64,000 nucleotides of DNA. Origin: Heliocidaris erythrogramma. Taxonomy: Eukaryota > Echinodermata > Echinoidea > Camarodonta > Echinometridae. The notes beneath the pieces are model-generated. The model did not search any database. It saw only the letters and a program-made list of their open reading frames with translations, and was not told the DNA's origin. This document shows positions 11,251 to 23,104 of this stretch, piece after piece. Position 1 is the first letter of the stretch, and every line of letters begins with the position of its first letter. The stretch lies in NCBI GenBank assembly GCA_025617745.1, contig CM046854.1:59973606-60037605 (forward strand), read 5' to 3'. A program made the position numbers and the translations under genes.

Positions 11251-11956
11251 AAAAAAACTTCTTATTGCTCATAGTTTCTGAAAGTCTCAGACACAAGTCC
11301 TCAAGTCACATATATCCACCAAACGAGAGTGTCACATCATATAGTGTCACAAGAGTATCACATATATCCACAACGTTGAGAGACACAAAGTTCCACAAGG
11401 ACACCTGTACTAGTCCTGCTCATCTGACTCTGTACTTCCTACAGGGCTTGCTACTTCTGGGCTTGGGGGCTCATCAGCCCTCTTCTGTGGCTGAATCAGG
11501 CCCAAGAAACTTGCTGACAAGAACAAGAACAAAGAAAATAAAATAATAAAAGTAGACAAAAGTAAATTCGCACTGTTGCTGCTGATCTGAGAGCTGACTT
11601 TGTCCTGTGTGTGGTGCTGCGAACTGTGAGCGGCGAAGAACTGGAGTGAGTGTGCTGCACGTCCTTATAAATGACACGCGAGGACCACGCTGGGGTGGAA
11701 GTGCCACGCACGTCCTTTGCGCGTGCTCAGTGCGTGCCACGTGCGTCGCACGCACTCACCACGCACTCCACACGCACGCTCTCCGCAACCATTGGACGCT
11801 GGAAGGAGCACGCACTTAGTGCGTGCGCAACACGTGCTTGCAGTGTGAGTTTTTCGCGGGCTTTTTTGGTCGTAGACAAAGAAATGAAGCTTGCGTGCCA
11901 CGCACGCACTGCGCACTCCCCTCTTGCGGCCTATAGATACGTGTTCATTGCGTGCT

Positions 11957-12195
11957 TCTTTTCGCAGCGAGGACGCCAAGAAAAATGTGCATGCACATTT
12001 TCGGTCTACGGGCTCAGCGTGCTGTCTGCAAACTATAAAGCCTTAGTCACAACTGCCCGTACGTTTTTTCAGGACGCACGGTTTCTGCGTTTTTTCGGGG
12101 TTGGAAAAAACGTAGAGGTCCGTGGCAGTTCGCACAGGGAGTATAAGTAGTAGCGTGGTTCCGCGGGCTTCATACGCAAGGAGCACGTATTTCTT
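11957..12195 (+). repeat. duplicated block B, copy 1
   Basis: 239 bp that recurs almost identically at 13474-13713, with one extra T in a T run and one G/C change. It contains the start of a TIR (12038). A second TIR element (12202-13079) begins just after it. Confidence 0.9.
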
Positions 12196-12201
12196 GCAGT
12201 A

Positions 12202-13079
12202 AAGCCTAGGTCACAACCCGCCGTGCGTGTTTTTAGTCCGTACGTGTTCTGCGGAGGCCACGTCCGCCACGTTTATCTGAAAACGTGGGGAGGGAGTAGC
12301 AAGAACAGGGAAGGAGTACGTCAACGCACTTCACACGCACTACAACGCAAGGCGTAAGTACGTGGCCCGCACGCCACGCCTGGACGTGAGTGGCTGCGTG
12401 CATCGTACGTTGCGCACCTGGTGAGTTGTACGTGCTTACAACGTACGATCGCCAGTTGCCTCGTTATCGTACGGAGGCCGTACTTTCACGTACGGTGTCC
12501 TTGCTGACTTGCAGGGAGTAAGTGCGTGCAAGTGCGATAAATGTGAAATTTTCCCGCCCTATGGCGTTCGGCACATTATAAGTCTGCTCGGAATTTATAT
12601 ATCCTGCAGAAATCAGCGTGCACAACGTGCGTTGTAAGTGCATAGCACGTACTTCCTCGGTGCGGTTTACGTGAGTTCTGCCTGCTCACTGGACAACTGA
12701 ACTGGAGAAGCGCCGATTAAGCACGGACCCCGCACTTATCACGTGCGGAGCACGCACGTGCTAGGTGTGTTGTCCGTAGAGCAAGTAACTGCATGTGGGA
12801 AAAATTTTCAAAAACTCACGGAGTCCGGGCGTTGTGCGCTCGTTAGCAGCAGAGGGCACGCACGTCAACGCACGTCACCCGTACTGGGGGTGAATCCGTA
12901 GACCGCCCGCAGCCTGAACGCAGCGAAAGTTCCTCCTGCACTAAAAATTCTACGTCTTGTCTGCGTGCCCCAAATCCGTACGGAGGAAGTACTCACAAGT
13001 ACGGATCCACAAATTTTGCCCACGTTTTTGCACGCAGACATCACGCACTTGCAAGTACGGCGGGTTGTGACCTAGGCTT
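12202..13079. mobile_element. 878-bp TIR element with TA target
   Basis: Starts AAGCCTAGGTCACAACCCGC and ends with the exact inverse (GCGGGTTGTGACCTAGGCTT). It is flanked on both sides by TA (12200-12201 and 13080-13081). GC-rich, with no protein recognised. It is the cleanest element in the cluster. Confidence 0.75.
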
Positions 13080-13290
13080 TAACGAGCGGCACGTAAGGCG
13101 TCAGTACGCCTCAGTCGGAAATTTAATCGTGAGTGTAACGTGCAAATGCCGTGCGATTTGTATGTGCTCCGTGCAGATGACACAGATGTTGCAGATGTTG
13201 CGCCACATTCACGCCGGTAGTAGGGTGAAAGCAAGATGAACGTAATAAAACCGTACGGCGACAGTACGGTCGGCGGTGGATTTCCACCCT

Positions 13291-13473
13291 CTTAGCCCCA
13301 CGTGTTCTCTTCTGACCCCTGCCTCTTGCTCCAGGCATTGTGATTCAAGAGTCAGTCCTGATTTAGAAAATGTCTTGAAGAAACGTCGGACCTCCTGAAG
13401 ACACTGAAAGTTCAGAGCGAAAGTGTGAGAACTCTGTTGCCCGCACGGTTTTTATACCGGCCCCAAATTGGCC
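13291..13473 (+). repeat. duplicated block A, copy 1
   Basis: 183 bp identical, as far as I can read, to 13711-13893. Together with block B between them (13474-13713) it gives an A-B-A arrangement with a 420-bp period. Confidence 0.9.
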
Positions 13474-13554
13474 TCTTTTCGCAGCGAGGACGCCAAGAAA
13501 AATGTGCATGCACATTTTCGGTCTACGGGCTCAGCGTGCTGTCTGCAAACTATA

Positions 13555-14360
13555 AAGCCTTAGTCACAACTGCCCGTACGTTTTTTCAGGACGCACGGTT
13601 TCTGCGTTTTTTTCGGGGTTGGAAAAAACGTAGAGGTCCGTGGCAGTTCGCACAGGGAGTATAAGTAGTAGCGTGGTTGCGCGGGCTTCATACGCAAGGA
13701 GCACGTATTTCTTAGCCCCACGTGTTCTCTTCTGACCCCTGCCTCTTGCTCCAGGCATTGTGATTCAAGAGTCAGTCCTGATTTAGAAAATGTCTTGAAG
13801 AAACGTCGGACCTCCTGAAGACACTGAAAGTTCAGAGCGAAAGTGTGAGAACTCTGTTGCCCGCACGGTTTTTATACCGGCCCCAAATTGGCCGTACGTT
13901 GCACGCGCGTGTTTGCATGCGCCGTGGGTGGGACACACGAGGCACGCAAGTCACATGCACGTTTTCAGCTATGATTGGATACCCGCGTAACACGCACGTG
14001 GCCCGCAAGGAGCGCATGCGCACTTGCGTGACCATCACATGCGTGCCTCGTGAGTGCTGCCTGCGGTATTCGCGCGGTTTTTACCCCCAGCAAACGTGCG
14101 ACCCACCTCCGCTATTCGCACTACCCTCTTGCGGAGACTGTGAGTGTTCATTACGTCCTGTCCACGGGCTGCCTGTCGTAGCGAGAACGCAGAAAATAAT
14201 GTGCATACACATTTTCGGCCTAAGGCTTTAGCGTGCTGTCTGCGAACTCGAAATTCCGTACGAACAACCTGCGTCCCCCTTGCGTTTTCCCAAATTTCTG
14301 CCCGTAAACCACCCGTAAACCACCCGTACAAGCCCGTACGGGCAGTTGTGACTAAAGCTT
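13555..14360. mobile_element. TIR element of the same family
   Basis: Left end AAGCCTTAGTCACAACTGCC; right end is the inverse of AAGCTTTAGTCACAACTGCC. About 806 bp, containing block A copy 2 (13711-13893) near its left end. No protein recognised. Confidence 0.6.
13711..13893 (+). repeat. duplicated block A, copy 2
   Basis: Identical partner of 13291-13473. After this point the two flanks diverge. Confidence 0.9.
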
Positions 14361-14459
14361 ATGTTGGGCACGAAGCGCGTGCGTCCTCCGTGCAGATTTG
14401 CTGATTTTTTGGCCGTAGACCACCCGTAGGAGCACGTAAGCCCAGTCGTGAAGGCCCCT

Positions 14460-15235
14460 TAAGCAACGCGAACAAATTGCTACTGACGTTTCTGCCCATC
14501 ATGGAAAATACGAGCTTTAAAAGCCACAATGTTGACGTGGCGGGCTAATGGCTGTCGTGGCGGGTGTATGTAATCCAACCTATCCCGGTTAAAGTAGTCA
14601 CTCGAAGAAAAATCACGACAACTGGAAATTAGTGACAAATTATATATGGATGGAAAGATTACAACTTGAAAAACACAAATGATGTCCTGAAAAGTCATAT
14701 AAATATCCTGGAAAGGATTAAAATGTAATTTCTAGAGACCCTTCTCAGACCCTAAAACCAAGCCAAACAACGGTCGTAGCGAGGTCTGAAACGTGACATC
14801 ACACCCTGGACAGATATGATCTATGCGTTGCGCACGCAGCTGTACTCTGGTTTGTTTACTACACTACAGTACGTTTGTTTTCTTGTTCTATTTATTGACG
14901 CTCTTTCAGTTAAGTATTCGATATCATTCGACATATCACTCAGGAGTGTGTCATCTTGAAGCATTATAGAATATATCTGCGTGATTATTTCAACTTTTAT
15001 GGAGCAATAATTGGCTATAAACCAATTTCGCGAGTTTGACAACTTCAGCTTAGTATTTGGCTTTGGCGGCTTATGCAGTTAAGTTCAGGGCCTGCATGTA
15101 TGTCCGGGGAGCGCCCGAAGCTGGTGTTGCACGTTTCGTTGCCTACTAGTTACTGTGAGTGTGACTGATTTCTTCGCTTTCGTATTTTTGGAGCGAATAA
15201 TCAGACCACTCAGACTGTCAGACAGCCGCAGGGAT
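14460..15235. other. no gene seen
   Basis: Mixed-composition unique sequence. No repeat, RNA or coding signal that I can support. Confidence 0.5.
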
Positions 15236-15239
15236 TTTT

Positions 15240-16625
15240 ATTTTTATTTTTTTATTTTTTTTATTTCAATTTATTTATTTCATCATCCAATAAAAATACA
15301 TTTAAATACACAAATGACATTGTACAAGTAATAATGACGAAGAAAAAGGAAACTACAAAAAAGCGATGAGCTTGAAAACCTGTAGTTCCACAAAGGGTAA
15401 AGCATGAATGTACAAAGAAAATAATTAATCCATACAAAATCAAGTACATGTAGTACATGTAGTTACAAAAAAAAATTGCAAATGTTCACTCCACACACAC
15501 ACACACACACACACACGTTTACATGGCTTTACTTCCGAGGACAACTATTGTTCCTCTATTGTTACTCGTCCTCGGACAGTCGACGGAATAAGGCATAAAT
15601 TCATTGTTCGACGTTCGAGGACTATTGTCCGCCTTCCGAGGACCATTGTTGTCATGATTTTTTTTTTGTTCTCTGTCCGAAAATGTCCTCGGACATAATG
15701 CTAAACAGACCCACTATGTTGTACATATACATAGACACCCTATCCTGTAAGGAAGAGAGAGAGAGAGAACGGGGAGACAGAGGCAATTTGCGAAAAAGAG
15801 AGAAAGGATAAGAACAGGGAGGAAGAAGAAGAAGAAGAAGAGAGAGAGAGAGAGAGAAGGAGAGAAGGAAAGGGTAGTAGTACAGAATAAGGTGATGTAA
15901 GATATTAATTGACTTTTACATTGTAGTTGGCAAGAAGACATTTTTTAAACTTGACTTTAAATGAACTTAGGGTTGTACAAGAGGTAAGATCTTTATCAAG
16001 TGAATTCCAAATTCGAGGACCCTGATTCCTAACACACTTTAACAATTTAGTCGAACTAACTTTTTCATAGTGTAACTTACAACTGGAGCGAGTATCATAA
16101 TTATGTACAAACATATTCACAGTAAACAAATTTGCAATATTGATAGGAACCATATTGTTCATTTTCTTATACATTAAAACAGCAATTTGAAATTTATTTA
16201 TATCATATATATTAAGAGTTTTCAAATAGATAAAAATTGGTTTGGATGGGGCCAGGAAAGGAGTTGACGTACATATTCTAAGTGCTTTTTTCTGTAATTT
16301 GTGAATGGGTTCAAGTTTTGAATTCCATGTACTAGCCCAAACAATATTGCAGTATTGTATGTATGGAAGAATTAAAGAGTTGTACAACATGAATAAATGT
16401 CTTTCAGGTAAAATATGGCTTAATTTAAATAATATACCAACATTCTTTGATATCTTATTACAGAGTTCAGTACGATACATATCAAAATTAAGATTTTCAT
16501 CTAGTATAACACCAAGGAATCTTGTGGAGGTTGAGGTAGTAAGCTGAATATCATTAATTTTTAGTTTGACATCAGAAGTGTTACAAGAAATACATTTTTT
16601 TCTGAAGTACAATACATTGGATTGT
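15240..16625 (-). mobile_element. CR1/Jockey-type LINE 3' fragment
   Basis: The minus-strand frame 15905-16612 (about 235 aa) reads STRFLGVILDENLNFDMY, then LPERHLFMLYNSLILPYIQY, NIVWASTWNSKLEPIHKLQK, and ends near SSFKVKFKKCLLANY. This is the typical segment downstream of the reverse transcriptase in CR1/Jockey-group non-LTR elements. The catalytic domain is missing (5' truncated near 16620). The frame is open throughout. An A-rich 3' end (T-rich on the plus strand, 15236-15290) closes the element, and its 3' part includes GA and CA microsatellites. Confidence 0.75.
15491..15516. repeat. (CA)n microsatellite
   Basis: About 13 CA units. A GA/GAA-rich tract follows at about 15751-15865. Confidence 0.9.
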
Positions 16626-16629
16626 TAAA

Positions 16630-18030
16630 AAGTTGTCATATTTTCTATTTCAGATTTAGATTTTCGGTACCAAATCCAAATGTTACTTTTCTAGCGTTTT
16701 TAAAGTGATTTTTGGATATAGTTAGATATCTTCTTTCTGTCAGACTTCACAAGCTTCATCAGCGGTTTTGTATACAGTCCTTCTAAATAGAGAGCAAACC
16801 ATAGACAAATAACCTCGCTATATATTCAGGACCTCCATTCAACGCATGCTAAATGAATAGCGGGTCCTTATGAATAGCGAGCGGACCCCCAAATATGTTC
16901 CCTTCATCTTCATTAGCATTGATAACATCAACAGTATCTCCAATGAATCATCTTAATCATCAACCATCAATCATATCACTGACTCTGCAACCCCTGATCT
17001 CTATCATCATTGCTGATATCGCCTTGGCGGCGTCATAACCATCACCACATCCCCACTTGCTCTGCCCTCTCTGTCATTATTGACACAACAACAAGCATCT
17101 ACATGTAATATACCCAACCAACCTCAACATTTGTCATCATCAAATCAACAACATATTCCCTGTCATCACCACCATCTACAATGCCCAACGGTAACAATGA
17201 GTAAATTGCGTCACTTGCGTGTGTTTTCAATGCATGCGGCGCGTCTAGCCAGCATAGCTCTCATTATGTTGTCCAGCTTGTGACGTCACTCATCGCGACA
17301 CTCCACGGAGAACTGCTGAAGGCAGAAAATCTGGATCTCACAAATACCATTTTTGAAAGATGATTACTGCCGTCCCAAAACATATCTTGACCTGGGAAGT
17401 TGTTATACCTGATCAGTAAAGCTTCTCCTTCGACGTGGTATGAATTTTGCAGCAATTCAAAACATTTAAGACTCTTCGCGTGACTACTTTAAAGGGATAC
17501 GCCACCAAGCGTCCGTGGGGAAAGTCAGCATTGCGTAAGCCCCATTCACGCGTACACAAAGTTTGTGCGTCGAACGCGTCCGCTGGACTACTGGGATTAC
17601 ATTTCGGACTGCAAAAAGCTGACCGAATCTCGCACGGGTACGAGAGCTCGAGCTCAGGCGGAGCGTGCATGTTGAGCGGCGACCAGTCTGTCCGAAGTTT
17701 GCACCCCGCGGAGCACCGGTATGTTTACGTAACGATCACGGTGCCCTCTCGAGGCATAAAAACGTCCACAATTTGCGGTTGAGTATCCGATTAAGACAGG
17801 TAGTAAGCTGACCACCTACTCTAAAACGTTGCCTAACAACTTTTCCTTTCACAACATAATTATTTCCATCCTTCCAATTCTGCTACAATGAGCTCATCTG
17901 ACACTGATAAGGGGACATCTTTGATGTAGCCTCAAGGAATTCTCAGAGTCATACGAAATATATGGGTTTCTATCATGTACACTCACCATTGAGCCTGTCA
18001 GCAAAATCCTATACTGCTAATAAGGGTGAT
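16630..18030. other. no convincing gene; microsatellite and a CpG-rich patch
   Basis: 16920-17190 is a degenerate CATC/CAA tract. 17470-17780 is richer in CpG than its surroundings and has an open plus-strand frame with no recognisable domain. It could be an old exon or promoter patch, but I cannot support a gene. Confidence 0.45.
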
Positions 18031-18088
18031 CCTTGCCTCCTTGCTATCAATGTAGATTCACCATAGACCTCTGACCTTCTTCTGTACA

Positions 18089-18330
18089 CCAGTTATGCGT
18101 TGGGGGTCAATGGTTTTGGCCAGAGCTACGTATATCTCTTCTCCATGTGGCCATGTTGTATTGAATGTTTGGGAAATCACGCTGTCTCATAAACACTGGC
18201 TTCTCTCCTTCCCTTGGAGCGGGAGCTGTGGGCGTGGCTTTTCCAGCTTACGTTGGATTAGTGTTAGTACCACTATGTCCACTGCTACCAGCAGGTGCCT
18301 GATGAGAATGCGGTTCATTTTTTTTCACCT
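18089..18330 (-). other. possible decayed coding segment, unrecognised
   Basis: On the minus strand two stretches share one frame: KKCFRQKKRTKAERKVKKNE followed by HSHQAPAGSSGHSG, then after a single TAA, PREGEKPVFMRQRDFPNIQY followed by NMATWRRDIRSSG and a stop. The TAA lies in ACGTAAGC, which could be a splice donor. The composition looks protein-like, but I do not recognise the family. It could also be chance. Confidence 0.25.
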
Positions 18331-18534
18331 TCCTTTCTGCTTTCGTCCTTTTTTTCTGTCTGAAGCACTTCTTTGTACCATCTTTATCACTATACTGTTT
18401 ATATCCAATTTCAAAGTTACTTGCTATTTTCTCCCCCCCCCCCCCCAAAAAAAAAGAATCCTGGACAATTTTCATACAACCTTAGTTGTCTTGAAAACAG
18501 CGCCCTCTCCAGATGGTGATAAATATACTATTAA

Positions 18535-18686
18535 CACATGGTTGTGTGTGCGTTGGTGCGATCTGGGGACACAATGGTTTTTTTCGTGGTGTACTATACG
18601 CACGAGGCGCAAGCCGAGTGTGTTGGACACTACGATAAAAACCTGCGTGTTGCGCGATCGCACTAACGCACGACCTCACAACCATG
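18535..18686. mobile_element. 152-bp TIR element (MITE) with TATTAA target duplication
   Basis: Ends are inverted (CATGGTTGTG and CACAACCATG, then GCGTTGGTGCGATC against GATCGCACTAACGC). Both sides carry TATTAA (18529-18534 and 18687-18692). No coding capacity. Confidence 0.7.
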
Positions 18687-19660
18687 TATTAATATCTGTT
18701 ATAAAACGGGTTCCAGAATGTAACCAGCCTGATTGGTAAAATAACACCACGTGACCATGCAAAAAAACAGTACTTACGCACGGCTGAGCTGCGCGTTAGC
18801 GTACTTCTGGTGCGTGCAAACTTAATACGCAATGAAATCGCGTAGTTTAATTGTCATTTTAGCGCAGGGATTACATGCGCGCACTGTTCAATGACTTTTG
18901 TTGGCTGCGCTTACATGTCATCCAGGAAAGCAAATGGCAGCCTCCATGACTGTGCGACTCTTGGTGTTTCTATGGGGTTCGTAACCATTTTTATAGACTT
19001 CCTAATCATATTGCCGACCCGTTTTCTAAAATTATTAACGATGTCAACATGGTCAGAAACAGCAGTTTAGAAGAAAGCATCAGTAAAGACGGAGCTCATG
19101 ACTTCACACGACTGTGGAGAATCAACAAACATCACTGAATATCTTCCAGAAACCAACCTCAAGCTGGGCGACATAAATATCTTCCTCTGACACAACCTTT
19201 TTGTATCATCATATTTTGCTGCTGAGAAGAATGCATTTTCATATTGCTATCATCTGACATGTTAATTTTCAAAATAAAACAAAGAGGAGAGTTAGAGGTT
19301 ATGGTTTTCATTTGATGTTCTTCTCAGCCAGCTAACTCATATAGGCTAATCTAATCAGAGTGGTGAGCTCTTCTTGAGAAGACTCCTATTGGAAAAATAG
19401 ATTTCCATCATTCTAGGTAAGGCACCCCTAAGAAACTAGTTTAGTCAAAAGAAAAAAAAAATAGTCAATGGTTTATATTGCACAGGGTTGATCTCATAGG
19501 AAAAGAAAATTTTAGCGAGGTTGTTAATCTGTCTTTAAAATATCAGAAGTGAATTCATACAGGAATGAGAAATTCATTTATGTTCTGCATTACAATGTAG
19601 TATTCAATGCATTACAATGATGTATTCTGCATCAGAATAAATGAAAAGGAGTAATAATAC

Positions 19661-19758
19661 CTGGAATATCCGGTGCCCTCACAGGCTGAACATAGACAAT
19701 CTTTGCATGCGTGTTGTAGAAAAGCTCCAGACCGTAGAGCACAGGATCGCCAGAAAGC
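19661..19758 (-). pseudogene. MRPL39: MRPL39 exon-like piece 4, frameshifted
   Basis: Bounded by ctaccttag and CCAG|gtatta. It starts AFWRSCA. The rest matches only after a shift of frame near 19737 (about 2 nt missing), giving LYGLELF and YVQPVRAPDIP. Confidence 0.5.
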
Positions 19759-19830
19759 CTAAGGTAGCAATAAAGAAAACCAAGGGGAAAATAGGTGTTT
19801 TCATGTTTAGTTTTATAATCCGACTGCCTG

Positions 19831-20204
19831 TAGATCAAAGATTGTACTATTAAATTACATCTTCTTACAACATTGTATATACACAGTGCATGTACACTTC
19901 TAATTGCGAATGCCCTGTAGATCAAAGATTGAACTATTAAAAAAATTACATCTTCTTACAACATTGTATATAGGCCTACACAGTGCATGTACACTTCTAA
20001 TTACGAATGCCCTGTAGATCAAAGACTGTACTATTAATATAATTACATCTTCTTACAACATTGTATATAGGCCTACACAGTGCATGTACACTTCTAATTA
20101 CGAATGCCATGTAGATCAAAGACTGTACCATTAAAATAATTACATCTTCTTACAACATTGTATATACACAGTGCATGTACACTTCTAATTACGAATGCCC
20201 TGTA
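19831..20204 (+). repeat. tandem repeat, 4 copies of 87-97 bp
   Basis: Units start TAGATCAAAGA at 19831, 19918, 20015 and 20112 and include ACATCTTCTTACAACATTGT and CAGTGCATGTACACTTCTAA. The copies differ by a few bases and one 6-bp indel. Confidence 0.9.
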
Positions 20205-20649
20205 CAAAAGCTGCTCCATCATACAATCAGGTGACAATTTGAGCTTTGAAAAAAACTTACATCGCAAGGAGACACGCCCACACCAGGAAGGCACTCATAA
20301 ATATTCATATTCGTGCCAGGATCGAGGGCCAAGGCGTACACCCCACCTGTCCGCCTTGGCCCCTCACTCCGTGCAAGACTACCGCTATCACAAAACTTCC
20401 ATTAAAGATGTGTTCTGTCTGCTAGTTTATAATGTTATATGTGGGTGTTACTTAGTGTAAGTGCCGAATTTAGAAGAGGGTTTTCAAACAAATGTCTGAT
20501 ATCAAATGGTTTAAAACATAAAATCAAATTAAGGTAGTGATTAAAATTCAAAAACAACAAATAAACAAACAAACAAATCCAATTTATATCAGCGTTGATT
20601 TTCTTTACCAACCCTGATGTAGTCTTTGTTTATGGACTGCATGTGACAT

Positions 20650-20706
20650 TTGGGGTCATCATCCTTTCATAGTGACTATAGTCTTAATTCACAGTCCTCT
20701 GTCAAG
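20650..20706 (-). pseudogene. MRPL39: MRPL39 exon-like piece 3, with stops
   Basis: Reads PLTEDCELRL, TAG, SL, TGA, KDDDPK directly after the SINE tail. The match on both sides of the stops to the L39 order (PLT..CE...KD.DP) makes homology likely and decay clear. Confidence 0.55.
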
Positions 20707-21010
20707 GGTTGAAGCATAATAATAATAATCCGTTCTTGTATAGCGTAAAACACGTTATGATACATACGTCTCTATGCGCTTGCAAAGGGTTTGGATATTA
20801 TTACCCTGGCTTTAGCTCCTGTAGCCGTAATCAGCGCAAGTGCATTTCAAGGAATAAATCCTGCCAGGTACCCATTTACTACACCTGGGTGGAGAGTGGC
20901 AAATGTGGATTAATGTCTTGCCAAAAGACACTAGTGCACGGCTGAGATTCCAACACTCAACCCTTAGATTGAGATTCAAGTGAATGAACCACTATACCAC
21001 GACACCTCCA
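20707..21010 (-). mobile_element. tRNA-headed SINE
   Basis: On the minus strand the head reads GGTGTCGTGGTATAGTGG (A-box-like) followed by a degenerate B box (TGTTGGAATCTC). The body contains AGTGGCAAATG/ACACCTGGG inverted, and the tail has (TTA)n. This matches the common echinoderm/marine SINE type from memory. It sits between two parts of an MRPL39 coding block. Confidence 0.65.
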
Positions 21011-21075
21011 CATGTGCCAAGGTTGTCTATTCACCAGGGCTATCGCAGAACGCTTCATGTATGTGTCATTGAAAT
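21006..21075 (-). pseudogene. MRPL39: MRPL39 exon-like piece 2
   Basis: Acceptor tgcag before 21075. It encodes FNDTYMKRSAIALVNRQPWH in phase with piece 1. It runs straight into the SINE head (21010-20707), whose first GT could mimic a donor. Confidence 0.6.
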
Positions 21076-21248
21076 CTGCACAAAGGGGGTAAAATATCAT
21101 CACTGACAAAACCCTTTCATCAAGCGTTTTGACAGTGATTTGCACCGACAACTGTTATAAGCTACTGAAATCCTTGCATCTGATTCAGGGGTATCGATCC
21201 GTGTTCACGATTGGGGGGGGGGGGGGGGGACCGGCGAGGGAGCAGAGC

Positions 21249-23104
21249 CAGTGGCGTATCTAGGGATTATGGTGCCCGGGGTAAAATATGAAGTTACGCC
21301 CCCCTCCCCCCGAGTGCCCAAACTTATCTAGTAAGTGAGGAAGCACAACGGCCGAGCAGCATATTTTTCAATTTTTCAATTTTTAACCCTAAAAAAAACG
21401 CAATTTCTTATTCAATTTACCCAGGAATTTTTGCAACTGGCCACCGCAATTGAGCGGTAGAAAGCTCGAATTTTACACGTTGATAACAAGTTTTCTATTC
21501 ACTCACTTCTCCAGTCGGTACCAAAAGTAACGAAAACCCTATATAGGCTTGGTTGGTTCTAGATAAAAACTACTTTGCAGTTGAGTGTAAGGGTCTGATT
21601 ATTCATTTGTGAGCGAGCGAAGCGAGCTAGCAAAATATTGAATATATTTTGAATAGCAGCGATTTTCCTACTATGATAAGAAGACAATGATAAATGCAAG
21701 CGAGCGGAGCGAGCGAGCTTTGGAAAAAATTGTCCTCCTTCTTGTTATGATTTAGGGGCACTGCTCATTCTGGTATAATTTAGGGAATTGTGCCCCTCCT
21801 ACCCCTGCTCCACTGCCTCCCATTGTGCTGCTCTCAGTAGGGGAATCTATAATTATGAAGCCTCTCCGATTATTTGGAGCTATAGGTATATGGCTCTTTT
21901 GTGGACTTTAGGGCACAGTTTGTAAGGTACAATAGGTACAATATATTAAATATATATAGGTATATAGGTAGGGCACTTATCAGAACACCAAAGGGGCCCT
22001 TATCAAAATGGAAAATAATACTATTAGAAAGAAAAAGGGGCACTGATATGATCAGAAGTAAAAGGGGCACTTAAAAAGAGGCATTCATCAGAGGTGAAAA
22101 GGGCACTTACTATAAGGAAAAATTGCACTATTAGAATGGAAAATGGGCACCAATCAGACGGAAAAAGGGACACTTCTCGGATTTCAAAGTAGGGACTTAT
22201 CTGAGCTTAAAAGGGGCACTTATCAGAAGGTAAAAACGGCACTTATAAGAAGGGAAAATTGTACTATTAGAACGAAAAATGGGCACTAAGCGGACGAACA
22301 ACAAAGGCTCAGATTTCAAAAGGGGCAGTAATGTCTGAAGTTAAAGGGCGGCTTATCAGAAGGTGAAAAGGGCATATATCAGAAAGAAGAAGGTGCGCAG
22401 TTATACGAAGTAAAAGGGGCACTTATCAGAAGTGGAAAAATGCACTTATCAGAAGGAAAAACCGCACTATTATAACGGGGAATGGGCACTAATTAGACAA
22501 AACAGGGCAATTATAAGATTTCATGAGGGGCAGTAATGTCTGAGCTTAAAGGGTTCACTTATCAGAAGGTAAAAATGGCACTTAGATAAGAAAAAGGGGG
22601 ACTATACGAAGAAAAGGGGGCATTTATCAGCTATGAAAAGGGGCACTTTTGGGGTACTTGAAAAAGTGGGGGGCACTGTGCCCCCTGCCCCTCCGGGAGC
22701 TCCGCCTCTGGGCTGTTTTATCCAATATTTAGCAGGAGTCGTATGAAACTTACATAATAGGCCTATAGCGAGCAAAGCAATTAATCTTTATTTTTTAAAA
22801 TTTGAAGCTTTTAAGTTATTTAAGAACTATATAGACCTACTGGGGGCGCGAAAATACGAGATCCTGAAAGAAAATAATTATTCGAAGGAGCCAAGCGACC
22901 AAGCTTTGGAAAATTTTCGCATTTCAAACCTACGAAAACTAGATATCTAGTGCATTTACCCTGCTGATTTGGGGCGCATAATCCGTAAGGATTACCATTA
23001 TTCTTCATTAATTTCCCCCTTTTTTCTGTCTCTCCTTTGCGTTTTTGCGCCCCATCCAAGTGCCGCCCTAGGCACGTGCTCCCTGCCCCCTAGATACGCC
23101 ACTG
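21249..23104. mobile_element. inner hAT-like element
   Basis: Ends are CAGTGGCGTATCTAGGG and CCCTAGATACGCCACTG. Flanking octamers AGCAGAGC (21241-21248) and AGCGAAGC (23105-23112) differ at one base, a decayed 8-bp target duplication. The interior is dominated by a degenerate tandem repeat. A shorter copy lies at 40753-41367 within the same host repeat. Confidence 0.75.
21970..22690 (+). repeat. degenerate tandem repeat (GGGGCACTTATCAGAAGG type)
   Basis: About 25 variants of a unit near 30 bp, AAAAGGGGCACTTATCAGAA, with drift and indels. It forms the core of the inner hAT-like element and is not coding. Confidence 0.85.

Larger units (their letters stand above)
9872..14459. mobile_element. 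nested cluster of CGTACG-rich TIR elements
   Basis: Parts of this block are strikingly GC- and CpG-rich (CGTACG, GTGCGTG) compared with the AT-rich surroundings. Related terminal repeats recur: AAGGCCTAGTCACAACTGCC at 9872, AAGCCTTAGTCACAACTGCC at 12038 and 13555, AAGCCTAGGTCACAACCCGC at 12202, and inverted forms ending at 13079, 14360 and 14459. The outer pair is flanked by TA/TTAA. The natural reading is one large outer element with related elements inserted inside. No transposase-like protein is seen. The superfamily is not recognised; a TA target would fit mariner/Tc1-like or other TA-targeting families. Confidence 0.6.
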
